Shown here piece by piece: positions 6,356-12,818 of a stretch of 12,818 nucleotides of DNA; the first letter of the stretch is position 1, and the number at the start of each line of letters is the position of its first letter. A model generated the notes under the pieces. That model was given only the letters and a program-made list of their open reading frames with translations. It had not been told where the DNA came from and searched no databases. Origin of the DNA: Pseudomonadota bacterium (GTDB taxonomy: Bacteria; Pseudomonadota; Alphaproteobacteria; Rickettsiales; SXRF01); assembly GCA_028873275.1 (NCBI GenBank), contig JAGWLJ010000014.1, forward strand, positions 1 to 12,818. Reading direction: 5' to 3'. The position numbers were made by a program, and so were the translations under genes.

Positions 6356-8242
6356 TCAAGAGATATCTTGATGAACTACTGGAAACCGCAGTGATACCCG
6401 AGTCCCCTCTCCCGGTTTACTTTGAATGGTAATCGAGCCCTGATGCAGTTCCATCAATCTTTTGGTTAATGGCAGTCCCAAGCCAGTACCTTCATATTTG
6501 CGATTCAGACCTCTGTCCACCTGTCCAAAATTCTGGAATGCCTTCTCAATATCGCTTTCTCTCATGCCGATGCCAGTGTCTTCTATTGTAATAACAATAT
6601 GACTCACCTTTTCCCCTTCCGGGACACCACTGGCCGCAATATGCACCTTCCCTCCTTCTGGCGTAAATTTGACAGCATTTGTAAGTATATTCAGCAATAT
6701 CTGAGTTACGCGCAGGCGATCCGCCCTCAATACCGGCAGCGACTCGGGAATACTTCTGGAAATAGTAATACCCCCCTGCTTTGCACGTTCGGAGAGAAGT
6801 GCGATGCACTTATCAATGGTTTTTGCAATATTTACCTTTTCATAATTCAGCGTCAGGGTACCCTCTGTTATCTTCGACAGATCAATAATATCATTGATGA
6901 TATCCAGCAGATGCGAGCCCGACGCATTTATATCTTTTGAATATTCAAGGTATTTCGAACTTCCTAACGGACCATGGAGCTGATCCGTCATAATAGAAGA
7001 CAGGCCTATTACGGCATTAAGAGGCGTACGCAACTCATGGCTGATATTGGATAGAAACTGGGACTTGGCCTGGTTTGCGCTTTCCGCAGCATTCTTTGCC
7101 TCTTCAAGCTCAGCGTAATTTTTCTTTAGCTGGCGATCGCGCGTGCTTATCTCCATTAGCATTTTGTTAAAGGATTGCACCAAGACCCCTAACTCATTAT
7201 CGGGCTCTCCATCATCATTGCCTATCGATTCGGCACGAATCTCATAATTTTCCTGCAAGGATACCTTTCGCGCAGTCTCGGCGAGATTCAATAACGGCCG
7301 AGTCACCTGCCTTGCAAACAGAGTGCCCACTACGAGAGAGAGGATTAAAATAGAGCCTGCCAGCAGTATCAAATTCATACGCAGGCGTTTAAATGGCGCA
7401 AGTTCCTTCTGCAATGATGCCTGTAGCACTGCATAGAATTCCTGTTGGCCAAGACTATATAACGGCAGGGTCCGGACTATATAGGCACCATCCCCCAGAT
7501 ACGTGGGGGAAAACTTTTGCTGATTCTCATTGGGGACAATCTGCCTGGTAAGGTCATCTGCACTTTGACCAGAGATATTGGTCGAAACTAAGGGCGAGAT
7601 AGTGCCCCCACTACGAACTACCAGAGAAACTTCTGTACCGGTCATGTCTTTGATGTCCTCCACAAGCCTCTTGGTCACCGCAAATCCTACGGCGGCATAA
7701 GATACTAACTGCGGTGCCTTCACTGGGACAATAACCATCTGGTAGAGCTTGTCTTTCAGAAGAACCATGGTCATCAAACGGCTTCCTATGCGGCTTTCCG
7801 GATCTTTCAATTGGAAGAATGGCGCAAATGCCTGCATGAGGGCAGGCGCGAAGGCGGACGGATAGGAAGAGATGAGATGCCCTCCTGTATCGAAGACGCA
7901 CATGACGTTTGCATCGATACGTCCGGAATGATTTTCCATCATGGAGAAAATGGTATCCCTGTCACCCGTGGCAACCGCAGAACGGAAACCGAAATCGGAC
8001 GACAGAATCTGCACCACATTGGTCAGCTGATCGAACCTATCATTCAACAGGCGTTCCGAAATTCGCAGAGTACTATCCAGGTTGCTTATAACAATGCTCT
8101 GCGCATTCCTCATACTGAATCTATTGTAAAGCGTGAAGAATACACTCTGCGACAATAGCAGCACACCGCAAAAGAGCAGCAGCACGCGCGCCCTAAAACT
8201 ATGAGGCCACCATGCTCTTTTATGTTTCTCCTTGGCAGACAT
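6356..8242 (-). CDS. Membrane sensor histidine kinase with HAMP domain
   Basis: This 628-residue inner-membrane sensor kinase has TM1 at about 18-38, a periplasmic domain of about 250 residues (40-288, cache-like in size, family not assigned), TM2 at 289-309, a HAMP linker (310-362), a short coiled coil (365-395), the HisKA box SHELRTPLNA with phospho-acceptor His402, N-box asparagines 518 and 522, and ATP-lid motifs DTGIGM (555-560) and GTGLGL (585-590). All catalytic motifs are intact, so it should autophosphorylate. It ends after the kinase domain, with no receiver domain, and no response regulator lies in the window. The ATG at 8242 is eight bases after the stop of the cupredoxin-like gene, so it is the last gene of the three-gene operon. 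Its low G+C (40% in a sampled line) matches that operon. Confidence 0.93.
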   Translation of the reverse strand: MSAKEKHKRAWWPHSFRARVLLLFCGVLLLSQSVFFTLYNRFSMRNAQSIVISNLDSTLRISERLLNDRFDQLTNVVQILSSDFGFRSAVATGDRDTIFSMMENHSGRIDANVMCVFDTGGHLISSYPSAFAPALMQAFAPFFQLKDPESRIGSRLMTMVLLKDKLYQMVIVPVKAPQLVSYAAVGFAVTKRLVEDIKDMTGTEVSLVVRSGGTISPLVSTNISGQSADDLTRQIVPNENQQKFSPTYLGDGAYIVRTLPLYSLGQQEFYAVLQASLQKELAPFKRLRMNLILLAGSILILSLVVGTLFARQVTRPLLNLAETARKVSLQENYEIRAESIGNDDGEPDNELGVLVQSFNKMLMEISTRDRQLKKNYAELEEAKNAAESANQAKSQFLSNISHELRTPLNAVIGLSSIMTDQLHGPLGSSKYLEYSKDINASGSHLLDIINDIIDLSKITEGTLTLNYEKVNIAKTIDKCIALLSERAKQGGITISRSIPESLPVLRADRLRVTQILLNILTNAVKFTPEGGKVHIAASGVPEGEKVSHIVITIEDTGIGMRESDIEKAFQNFGQVDRGLNRKYEGTGLGLPLTKRLMELHQGSITIQSKPGEGTRVSLRFPVVHQDIS

Positions 8243-8250
8243 CCTGCTCT

Positions 8251-8901
8251 CTAATAAGTGCCGATATCGTCGCTTGGCGGCGGTTTAACAGGACGTGTCT
8301 GAATAGGTTCGTGTATGGTAACGGTGTAATAGCCGGACTCAGTCACTGCAAAATCATCCTCTAGCTTAGCCAGCGCATCGCCCTTTAAGCCGGGATACCA
8401 GTATTTCATACGATAGTGACCAGCGGGCAAAGTAGGAATATTTCCTTTTCCATCCACGTCGGTCTTTACAAAAAAGGGAGTGTCGAGAACGACCACATAC
8501 GCCAGCATCCAGTCATGGATATTGCAACCTATGGTCACGATACCCTCCTTATTGAAGGGAACATCCCCACTCATGCCATTGTATAAAGGGAGGTTAAATT
8601 GAGCCGCCTTCGAAAACGAATAGACATGGTGTTTTGTTTTATCAAGATTAGGAAAATTAATACGGGATCCTGATGCTACAACTGTAACAAAGGGATCAAA
8701 TACGAAGTCTTTCTGTACTATTTCCTGCTTTTTCGCCGCAGGGAGCGCTACTGGTTTCTGCGGATACAATGCGACGACAACATCCTGAGCTGGCTGGCCG
8801 TTATCCTCCTGGGCTTTTATTTCAAAAGCCTGCACATCAGATAAGGATAGACATGAGAAAAATAATATAGTGGCTACAATTCCTTGAGTTTCGCGCATCA
8901 T
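8251..8901 (-). CDS. Secreted cupredoxin-like (methylamine utilization-type) protein
   Basis: This encodes 216 residues. The first ATG (8901) overlaps the upstream stop by one base (TGATG), implying translational coupling; the next ATG, at 8898, is equally possible. Residues 1-25 are a signal peptide ending DVQA. Residues 30-140 resemble the cupredoxin-fold family often annotated as methylamine utilization protein or plastocyanin-like: FVTVVASGSRINFPN, then HHVYSFS (His91/His92), a PLYNGM turn and GCNIHDWM (Cys126, His129, Met132). This His...Cys-x2-His-x2-Met set resembles a type 1 copper site. A carboxypeptidase-regulatory-like beta segment follows (TDVDGKGNIPTLPAGHYRMKYWYPG, 147-171), with a Pro-rich tail. 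Copper binding is inferred, not shown. By position it may be the periplasmic partner of the kinase. Confidence 0.85.
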   Translation of the reverse strand: MMRETQGIVATILFFSCLSLSDVQAFEIKAQEDNGQPAQDVVVALYPQKPVALPAAKKQEIVQKDFVFDPFVTVVASGSRINFPNLDKTKHHVYSFSKAAQFNLPLYNGMSGDVPFNKEGIVTIGCNIHDWMLAYVVVLDTPFFVKTDVDGKGNIPTLPAGHYRMKYWYPGLKGDALAKLEDDFAVTESGYYTVTIHEPIQTRPVKPPPSDDIGTY

Positions 8902-9635
8902 CAGAACATCCTTGCAATAGAAAAAATCGCTGTTGCAGCACAAGCATGGGGTTCATAGGGGCATTTGGTATTCCGGATGGAGCTATCCACATACTTGAGT
9001 TCAAATCGCATCTCTTCCCAATGATAGGAAGCTCCCAGTGCCCAATCTGAATAATTCGGGATTTTTGTATTATCGTTAACCCATAAATGGCCCAAGGATC
9101 CAAGAAGAAAGAAACCAGTATCTCCGATGGGTACAGCGATATTAGTTGCTGCATAATTAGATGCGCCGGAATTATCGTAATAATTAGGAGAATGGTAAAG
9201 TCCAAGCTTAGTGTCCATGAACCCCCAATTATAATCGGCAATCAGTTTCACTTCTCCATATTCATAGTGTTCGGATGGCTTTTCGAAGGGATAAAGATAG
9301 TAGCTTATTCCACCATCCAGAGAGAATTTTGCATTTGGAGCAGTGTACTTATATCCTCCATATGTTATGTTTTCATAATGGCCCTTTTCACTGTTGGAAA
9401 AATCCAGCGTAGCGCCTGAGATTCCTGCATAGAACCCGTTTTTTTTCCAGTCCAAGTTGGCTTGGGCATAGGGTTCATCGCCACTTTTCGAAATTCCCCG
9501 GTATCTATACTCCGAGGCTGCCTGGAGAGTGACAGAGAACGTGCCATATTCTGTATTAACCTTCGCAAAGGCTAAAGATGAAAAAAACGCCCCTGTCAGA
9601 AGGATGCTCGTTCCGGTAATTAGCTTAAAAAGCAT
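8901..9635 (-). CDS. TorF/Gcw_chp-family putative outer-membrane porin
   Basis: This encodes 244 residues. The ATG at 9635 has AGAGGA 7 bases upstream; the in-frame TTG at 9641 would sit on that site. Residues 1-24 are a signal peptide ending SLAFA. The mature protein opens with the hallmark of the Gcw_chp family (TIGR02001/PF09694, now named TorF putative porin): a short strand, then SEYRYRGISKSGDEPYAQANLDW and GFYAGISGATLDF. Alternating aromatic strands, YGGYKY, SYYLYPF and YGEVKLIADYNW follow, and the chain ends in Phe, as outer-membrane barrels do. Two cysteines in KCPYEPHAC (near 227-234) are unusual for a barrel and could form a loop disulfide or bind metal. It is the first gene of the operon, its stop overlapping the next start by one base. 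Confidence 0.88.
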   Translation of the reverse strand: MLFKLITGTSILLTGAFFSSLAFAKVNTEYGTFSVTLQAASEYRYRGISKSGDEPYAQANLDWKKNGFYAGISGATLDFSNSEKGHYENITYGGYKYTAPNAKFSLDGGISYYLYPFEKPSEHYEYGEVKLIADYNWGFMDTKLGLYHSPNYYDNSGASNYAATNIAVPIGDTGFFLLGSLGHLWVNDNTKIPNYSDWALGASYHWEEMRFELKYVDSSIRNTKCPYEPHACAATAIFSIARMF

Positions 9636-9722
9636 CCGCAATTCCTCTTTTGTACGCGATGCGCACTAAGTGTAAGAAGAATATAGCGATCCCTTTAATA
9701 TTATCTTAATTACACTGCTAAA

Positions 9723-9738
9723 ATTGCAATATTGCAAT
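9723..9738. promoter_or_regulatory. Perfect 16-bp palindrome, possible operator
   Basis: ATTGCAATATTGCAAT equals its own reverse complement and is also two head-to-tail copies of the palindromic 8-mer ATTGCAAT. Its position about 90 bases upstream of the 9635 start and 150 bases upstream of the 9889 start suits a dimeric regulator acting on one or both divergent units. The regulator is not identified. Confidence 0.4.
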
Positions 9739-9790
9739 ATATGGTGGTTATTCCGCAAAAGACTCTTATCCACCAACCTATAGATGGAGA

Positions 9791-9802
9791 TATAATTATA
9801 AT
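9791..9802 (+). promoter_or_regulatory. Tandem TATAAT hexamers, possible -10 region of the ThDP operon
   Basis: Two consensus -10 hexamers lie side by side (9791-9796 and 9797-9802) within the near-palindrome GATATAATTATAATATC. No good -35 is found at 16-18 bases from either, so an activator would be needed, or the match is due to AT-richness. Confidence 0.25.
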
Positions 9803-9888
9803 ATCCTGGTACGCCCGGCTAAGTAAGGAATCGAAACTTTATTCTGCGGGTGTCAGCATGCTTAGGAAATCCTTGGAAGGGAAAGCCT

Positions 9889-11640
9889 ATGCCTACCGCT
9901 GGCGATGTATTGGTCGAGACCCTGATAGATTGGGGCGTAAATACCATATTCGGACTGCCGGGCGACGGCATCAACGGCATCATCGAATCGCTGCGGCAGC
10001 GCAAAGATAAAATCCGCTTTATCCAGGTGCGGCATGAGGAAGCGGCGGCGTTCATGGCCTGCGCCTATGCCAAGGTGACGGGGCGGCTCGGCGTCTGCCT
10101 GGCGACCTCGGGACCGGGCGGCATTCATCTTTTAAACGGCCTCTACGACGCCAAGCTCGACGGCGCGCCGGTGCTCGCTATTACCGGCATGCAGTTTCAT
10201 GACCTCTTGCACACTCATACGCAGCAGGATGTCGAGCTGGATAAATTATTCGAGGATGTCTGCGTTTATAACTGCCGCATCATGGGGCCGGCGCATACGG
10301 AAAATGTCGTGTCGCTGGCCTGCCGCGAGGCGATGGTGCGGCGCGGCGTGGCGCATGTCACCATGCCGGTGGATATGCAGTCGGAGCCGATCAGCGAGGA
10401 TGTCCGCTCGCCGCGCAACGTGGCGCATCACGTATCGTCGGTGCAGGCGTACCGCGCCGGATTGCCGACGGCGGAGGATCTGGAACTGGCGGCGCAGGTT
10501 CTCAACGAGGGAGAAAAAATTGCTATCCTCGCCGGGCGCGGCGCTATCGGAGCGGGGCCGCTGCTGGAGCAGATCGCCGAGACGCTGGGCGCCGTCATCA
10601 TCAAGCCGCTCCTGGGCAAGGCCAGCGTGCCGGATGAAAGCCCCTATTGCCTGGGCGGCACCGGCCTGCTCGGCACGCGGCCCAGCCAGGAGGCCATCGA
10701 GGATTGCGACACGCTGCTGATCGCTGGCTCGAGCTTTCCCTATATCGAATTTTATCCCAAGCCGGGTAAGGCGCGCTGCGTGCAGATCGACATCGACGGC
10801 ACGCGCATCGGCCTGCGCTACCCGGTGGAAATCGGGCTGGTGGGCGACAGCGCCAAAACGCTCGAATTGCTGCTGCCTTTGCTCAAGCGCAAGGAAAGCC
10901 GCCGCTTCCTCGAGCGGGCGCAGAAGAATAAAAAAGAATGGGACGAGATGATGGCCAAGCAGGCCGGCCGCGATACCATGCCGATGAAACCGCAGGTGGT
11001 GGCGCATGCGATCGGCCAGCGGCTGGCGGGCAATGCGGTCTATGTCAGCGATTCCGGCACCATCGCCAGCTGGTTTGCCCGTTTCCTACCCTTCCGCTAC
11101 GGGCAGATGTGCACGCTCTCTGGCAACCTGGCCACCATGGCCTGCGGCCTGCCTTATGCCATCGCCGCGCAGATCGCCTATCCCGACCGGCAGGTGGTGG
11201 CGCTGGTGGGCGACGGCGGGTTTTCGATGCTGATGGCCGAGTTTGTTACGGCAGTGAAATACCAGCTGCCGGTCAAGATTGTTATCTTCAAGAATAATTC
11301 GCTGGGCCAGATCAAGTGGGAGCAGATGGTGTTCCTGGGAAACCCGGAATATGCCTGCGAGCTGCAGCCCATCGACTTCGCTCGCTTCGCCGAGGCCTGC
11401 GGCGGCTACGGCATCACCATCACCGATCCGCGCGAATGCGCGGCGCAGATCGAGGAGGCGTTCGCCCATCCGGGGCCGGTGATCGTCGAGGCGGTAGTCG
11501 ATCCCAACGAACCGCCCTACCCGCCCAAGGCGACGCTCAAGGACATGAAGAACCTGGCCGAGGCGCTGGCGCGCGGCACGCCGCATGGCGGTGAAATCAT
11601 CAGGAATATCATCGGCGACAAGGTGCGCGAGCTGGTCTAG
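9889..11640 (+). CDS. ThDP-dependent enzyme, pyruvate oxidase (PoxB)-like
   Basis: This encodes 583 residues. The ATG at 9889 has GAAGG 8 bases upstream and gives the standard N-terminus; a GTG at 9850 is a less likely alternative. The three ThDP-enzyme domains are visible: the N-terminal PYR domain with catalytic Glu50 in RHEEAAAF, then SGPGGIHLLNGLYDA and PVLAITG; the central Rossmann-like domain (about 190-330, LAGRGAIGAG); and the C-terminal PP domain with the ThDP/Mg motif GDGGF (441-445) ending in NN (469-470). The middle of the PP domain closely resembles E. coli PoxB (GDGGFSMLM, LPVKIV). Related enzymes decarboxylate pyruvate or other 2-oxo acids, using FAD and quinone or forming acetolactate, so the exact reaction is open. 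The next gene begins two bases after its stop. It is very GC-rich (75% in a sampled line). Confidence 0.88.
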   Translation: MPTAGDVLVETLIDWGVNTIFGLPGDGINGIIESLRQRKDKIRFIQVRHEEAAAFMACAYAKVTGRLGVCLATSGPGGIHLLNGLYDAKLDGAPVLAITGMQFHDLLHTHTQQDVELDKLFEDVCVYNCRIMGPAHTENVVSLACREAMVRRGVAHVTMPVDMQSEPISEDVRSPRNVAHHVSSVQAYRAGLPTAEDLELAAQVLNEGEKIAILAGRGAIGAGPLLEQIAETLGAVIIKPLLGKASVPDESPYCLGGTGLLGTRPSQEAIEDCDTLLIAGSSFPYIEFYPKPGKARCVQIDIDGTRIGLRYPVEIGLVGDSAKTLELLLPLLKRKESRRFLERAQKNKKEWDEMMAKQAGRDTMPMKPQVVAHAIGQRLAGNAVYVSDSGTIASWFARFLPFRYGQMCTLSGNLATMACGLPYAIAAQIAYPDRQVVALVGDGGFSMLMAEFVTAVKYQLPVKIVIFKNNSLGQIKWEQMVFLGNPEYACELQPIDFARFAEACGGYGITITDPRECAAQIEEAFAHPGPVIVEAVVDPNEPPYPPKATLKDMKNLAEALARGTPHGGEIIRNIIGDKVRELV

Positions 11641-11642
11641 CC

Positions 11643-12770
11643 ATGCCAGCGCGTCAATCCATACGACGCGCGGCGGCGCCTTCCAACCAGGCCCGCCTGA
11701 CCGGGCTTTCCGCACACGCCTACCGCATTCCTACGTCGAGTCCCGAAGCCGACGGTACCATCGACTGGGACAGCACCACGCTGGTGGCCGTGCATGCCGA
11801 GGCCGCAGGGCAGCGTGGTTTTGGCTACAGCTATGCCTCCCGCGCCGCGGTGGAGGTGATCAAGGATACGATGAAGGAAGCGCTTGCCGGCATGGACGCG
11901 CTCGATACTCCCGCCTGCTGGCAGGCCATGCGCCGCGCCGTGCGCAACATGGGACGGCCGGGCATCGCCGCTACCGCGATCTCCGCCGTCGATAACGCGC
12001 TGTGGGATTTGAAAGGAAAAATCTTCGGCCAGCCGTTGATCGCACTGCTGGGTGCGGCGCGTGCGCGTATCCCGGTCTATGGCAGCGGCGGCTTCACCAC
12101 CTATGGCCCGAAACAGATACAGGAGCAAATCGAGGGATGGAAGGCGCAGGGCATCTGGCAATTCAAGATCAAGATCGGCCGCGACGAGCGCCAGGACCGG
12201 CGGCGCATTGCCGCGGCGGTGGAGGCATTGCCGGAGGACGGAAAATTATTCGTCGACGCCAACGGCGCGTATCACCCGCGCGAAGCATTGCAGATGGCGC
12301 ATTTCATGGCCGATAATCCCATCGCCTGGTTCGAGGAACCGGTATCTTCGGATGATATTCCGGGGCTCGCCTTCCTACGCCGGCATGCGCCGCCCGCCAT
12401 CGCCATCGCTGCCGGGGAATACAGCTACGACCTGGACGATTCGCGACAATTGCTGGAAGCCGAAGCAGTGGACGTGCTGCAGATCGATGCCACGCGCTGC
12501 CTTGGCATTACCGGCTTTCTTAAAGCAACGGCGCTGGCGGAGGCATACCACCGGCCGATTTCAGCGCATTGCGCGCCCAGCATTCACGCGGCGCTGTGCT
12601 GCCACGCCATCGACGCCACGCATGTGGAATATTTCTGGGATCATGCCCGCATCGAGCAAAAACTCTTCGACGGCGCACCGCAGGTCAAAGACGGTTGCCT
12701 TACACCAACGGACGCGCCGGGGCTGGGCCTCACATTCAAGGAAAAAGATGCAGAGAGGTTTGCGGTATGA
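11643..12770 (+). CDS. Mandelate racemase/enolase-superfamily enzyme
   Basis: This encodes 375 residues, two bases after the ThDP gene, with no clear ribosome binding site of its own, so it is probably coupled. Residues 20-130 are the capping domain and 143-345 the TIM barrel. The acid/base motif FKIKIG (Lys175-x-Lys177) places it in the mandelate racemase subgroup. Metal ligands are Asp205 (VDANGAY), Glu231 (WFEEP) and Glu259 (AGEY). The second catalytic side is the dyad Asp282 (IDATRCLG) and His309 (AHCAPS). With both KxK and the His/Asp dyad it could dehydrate or epimerise a sugar acid or similar 2-hydroxy acid; the substrate cannot be read from sequence. The first 17 residues are a basic extension outside the usual domain. 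Its stop overlaps the next start (ATGA). Confidence 0.9.
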   Translation: MPARQSIRRAAAPSNQARLTGLSAHAYRIPTSSPEADGTIDWDSTTLVAVHAEAAGQRGFGYSYASRAAVEVIKDTMKEALAGMDALDTPACWQAMRRAVRNMGRPGIAATAISAVDNALWDLKGKIFGQPLIALLGAARARIPVYGSGGFTTYGPKQIQEQIEGWKAQGIWQFKIKIGRDERQDRRRIAAAVEALPEDGKLFVDANGAYHPREALQMAHFMADNPIAWFEEPVSSDDIPGLAFLRRHAPPAIAIAAGEYSYDLDDSRQLLEAEAVDVLQIDATRCLGITGFLKATALAEAYHRPISAHCAPSIHAALCCHAIDATHVEYFWDHARIEQKLFDGAPQVKDGCLTPTDAPGLGLTFKEKDAERFAV

Positions 12771-12818
12771 GCGCCCTCGAGCGCGAATTGCGCAAATCGG
12801 TCAGGGGCGAAGTGCGCT
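12767..12818 (+). CDS. Start of a third operon gene, possibly an FAD-linked oxidase
   Basis: An ATG at 12767 overlaps the preceding TGA in ATGA, and GAGAGG lies 8 bases upstream, so translation is probably coupled. Only 17 residues are visible before the window ends: MSALERELRKSVRGEVR. This resembles the N-terminus of GlcD-like FAD-binding oxidoreductases, which often begin with a helix ending in GEVRFD. That is a resemblance from memory over a very short stretch. That a gene starts here is well supported; its identity is tentative. Confidence 0.6.
   Translation, partial: MSALERELRKSVRGEVR

Larger units (their letters stand above)
9636..9888. other. Divergent regulatory region between sensor operon and ThDP operon
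   Basis: These 253 bases hold no gene that I can support. The region is AT-rich except near 9805-9820. It contains the 16-bp palindrome at 9723-9738, two adjoining TATAAT hexamers at 9791-9802 on the plus strand, and on the minus strand a TATATT near 9674-9679, 17 bases from a poor -35. Both transcription units probably start here. Confidence 0.5.

Noticed and set aside
9806..9820. Partial match of CTGGTACGCCCGGC (inverted) to the 3' end of tRNA-Arg, a possible attachment site
   Set aside because: Only about 10 of 13 bases match, it is inverted rather than direct, and there is no integrase, so it does not support an integrated element.
10246..11007. Long minus-strand open frame (253 codons) inside the ThDP gene
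   Set aside because: It is antisense to conserved ThDP-enzyme motifs and its His/Arg/Ala-rich product is typical of the shadow frame of GC-rich coding sequence.

Overview
The window looks like a chromosomal segment of an alphaproteobacterium, not identified to genus. The evidence is the family content and order (dapA followed directly by smpB, a TorF/Gcw_chp porin, GC-rich metabolic genes), tRNA genes with encoded CCA, and a short hairpin repeat of a kind I associate with alphaproteobacterial genomes. Base composition is patchy: sampled 60-base lines range from 38% G+C in the gene near position 400, through 40-47% in the sensor operon, to 75% in the ThDP enzyme.

Left part (1-3727): the tail of an unknown plus-strand gene converges on a small AT-rich hypothetical gene (78-503, minus). 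Diverging from that is bioA (biotin synthesis, plus), whose last codons are supplied by a palindromic repeat (1813-1860). The repeat sits between bioA and a convergent minus-strand operon, read right to left as dapA (lysine and cell-wall precursor synthesis), smpB (trans-translation) and an unknown two-part protein with an Ala/Pro-rich linker.

Middle (4598-6302): the dapA upstream region is made of degenerate 7-base repeats in two inverted blocks around a small hairpin. It is followed by tRNA-Pro(TGG), a small membrane-anchored protein with a clear terminator, a structured divergent intergenic region, a GNAT acetyltransferase and tRNA-Arg(TCT).

Sensor module (6356-9635, minus): a tightly coupled three-gene operon encodes a TorF/Gcw_chp outer-membrane barrel, a secreted cupredoxin-like protein with a His/Cys/His/Met ligand set, and a membrane hybrid-free histidine kinase. 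The predicted locations are outer membrane, periplasm and inner membrane, which suggests an envelope-spanning redox or copper sensor. This is the best candidate for an under-described system here. No response regulator is visible in the window.

Right part (9889-12818, plus): diverging from the sensor operon is a compact catabolic-looking operon: a PoxB-like ThDP enzyme, a mandelate racemase/enolase-superfamily enzyme, and the first codons of a third gene that may be an FAD-linked oxidase. The shared intergenic region holds a perfect 16-bp palindrome, a possible operator.
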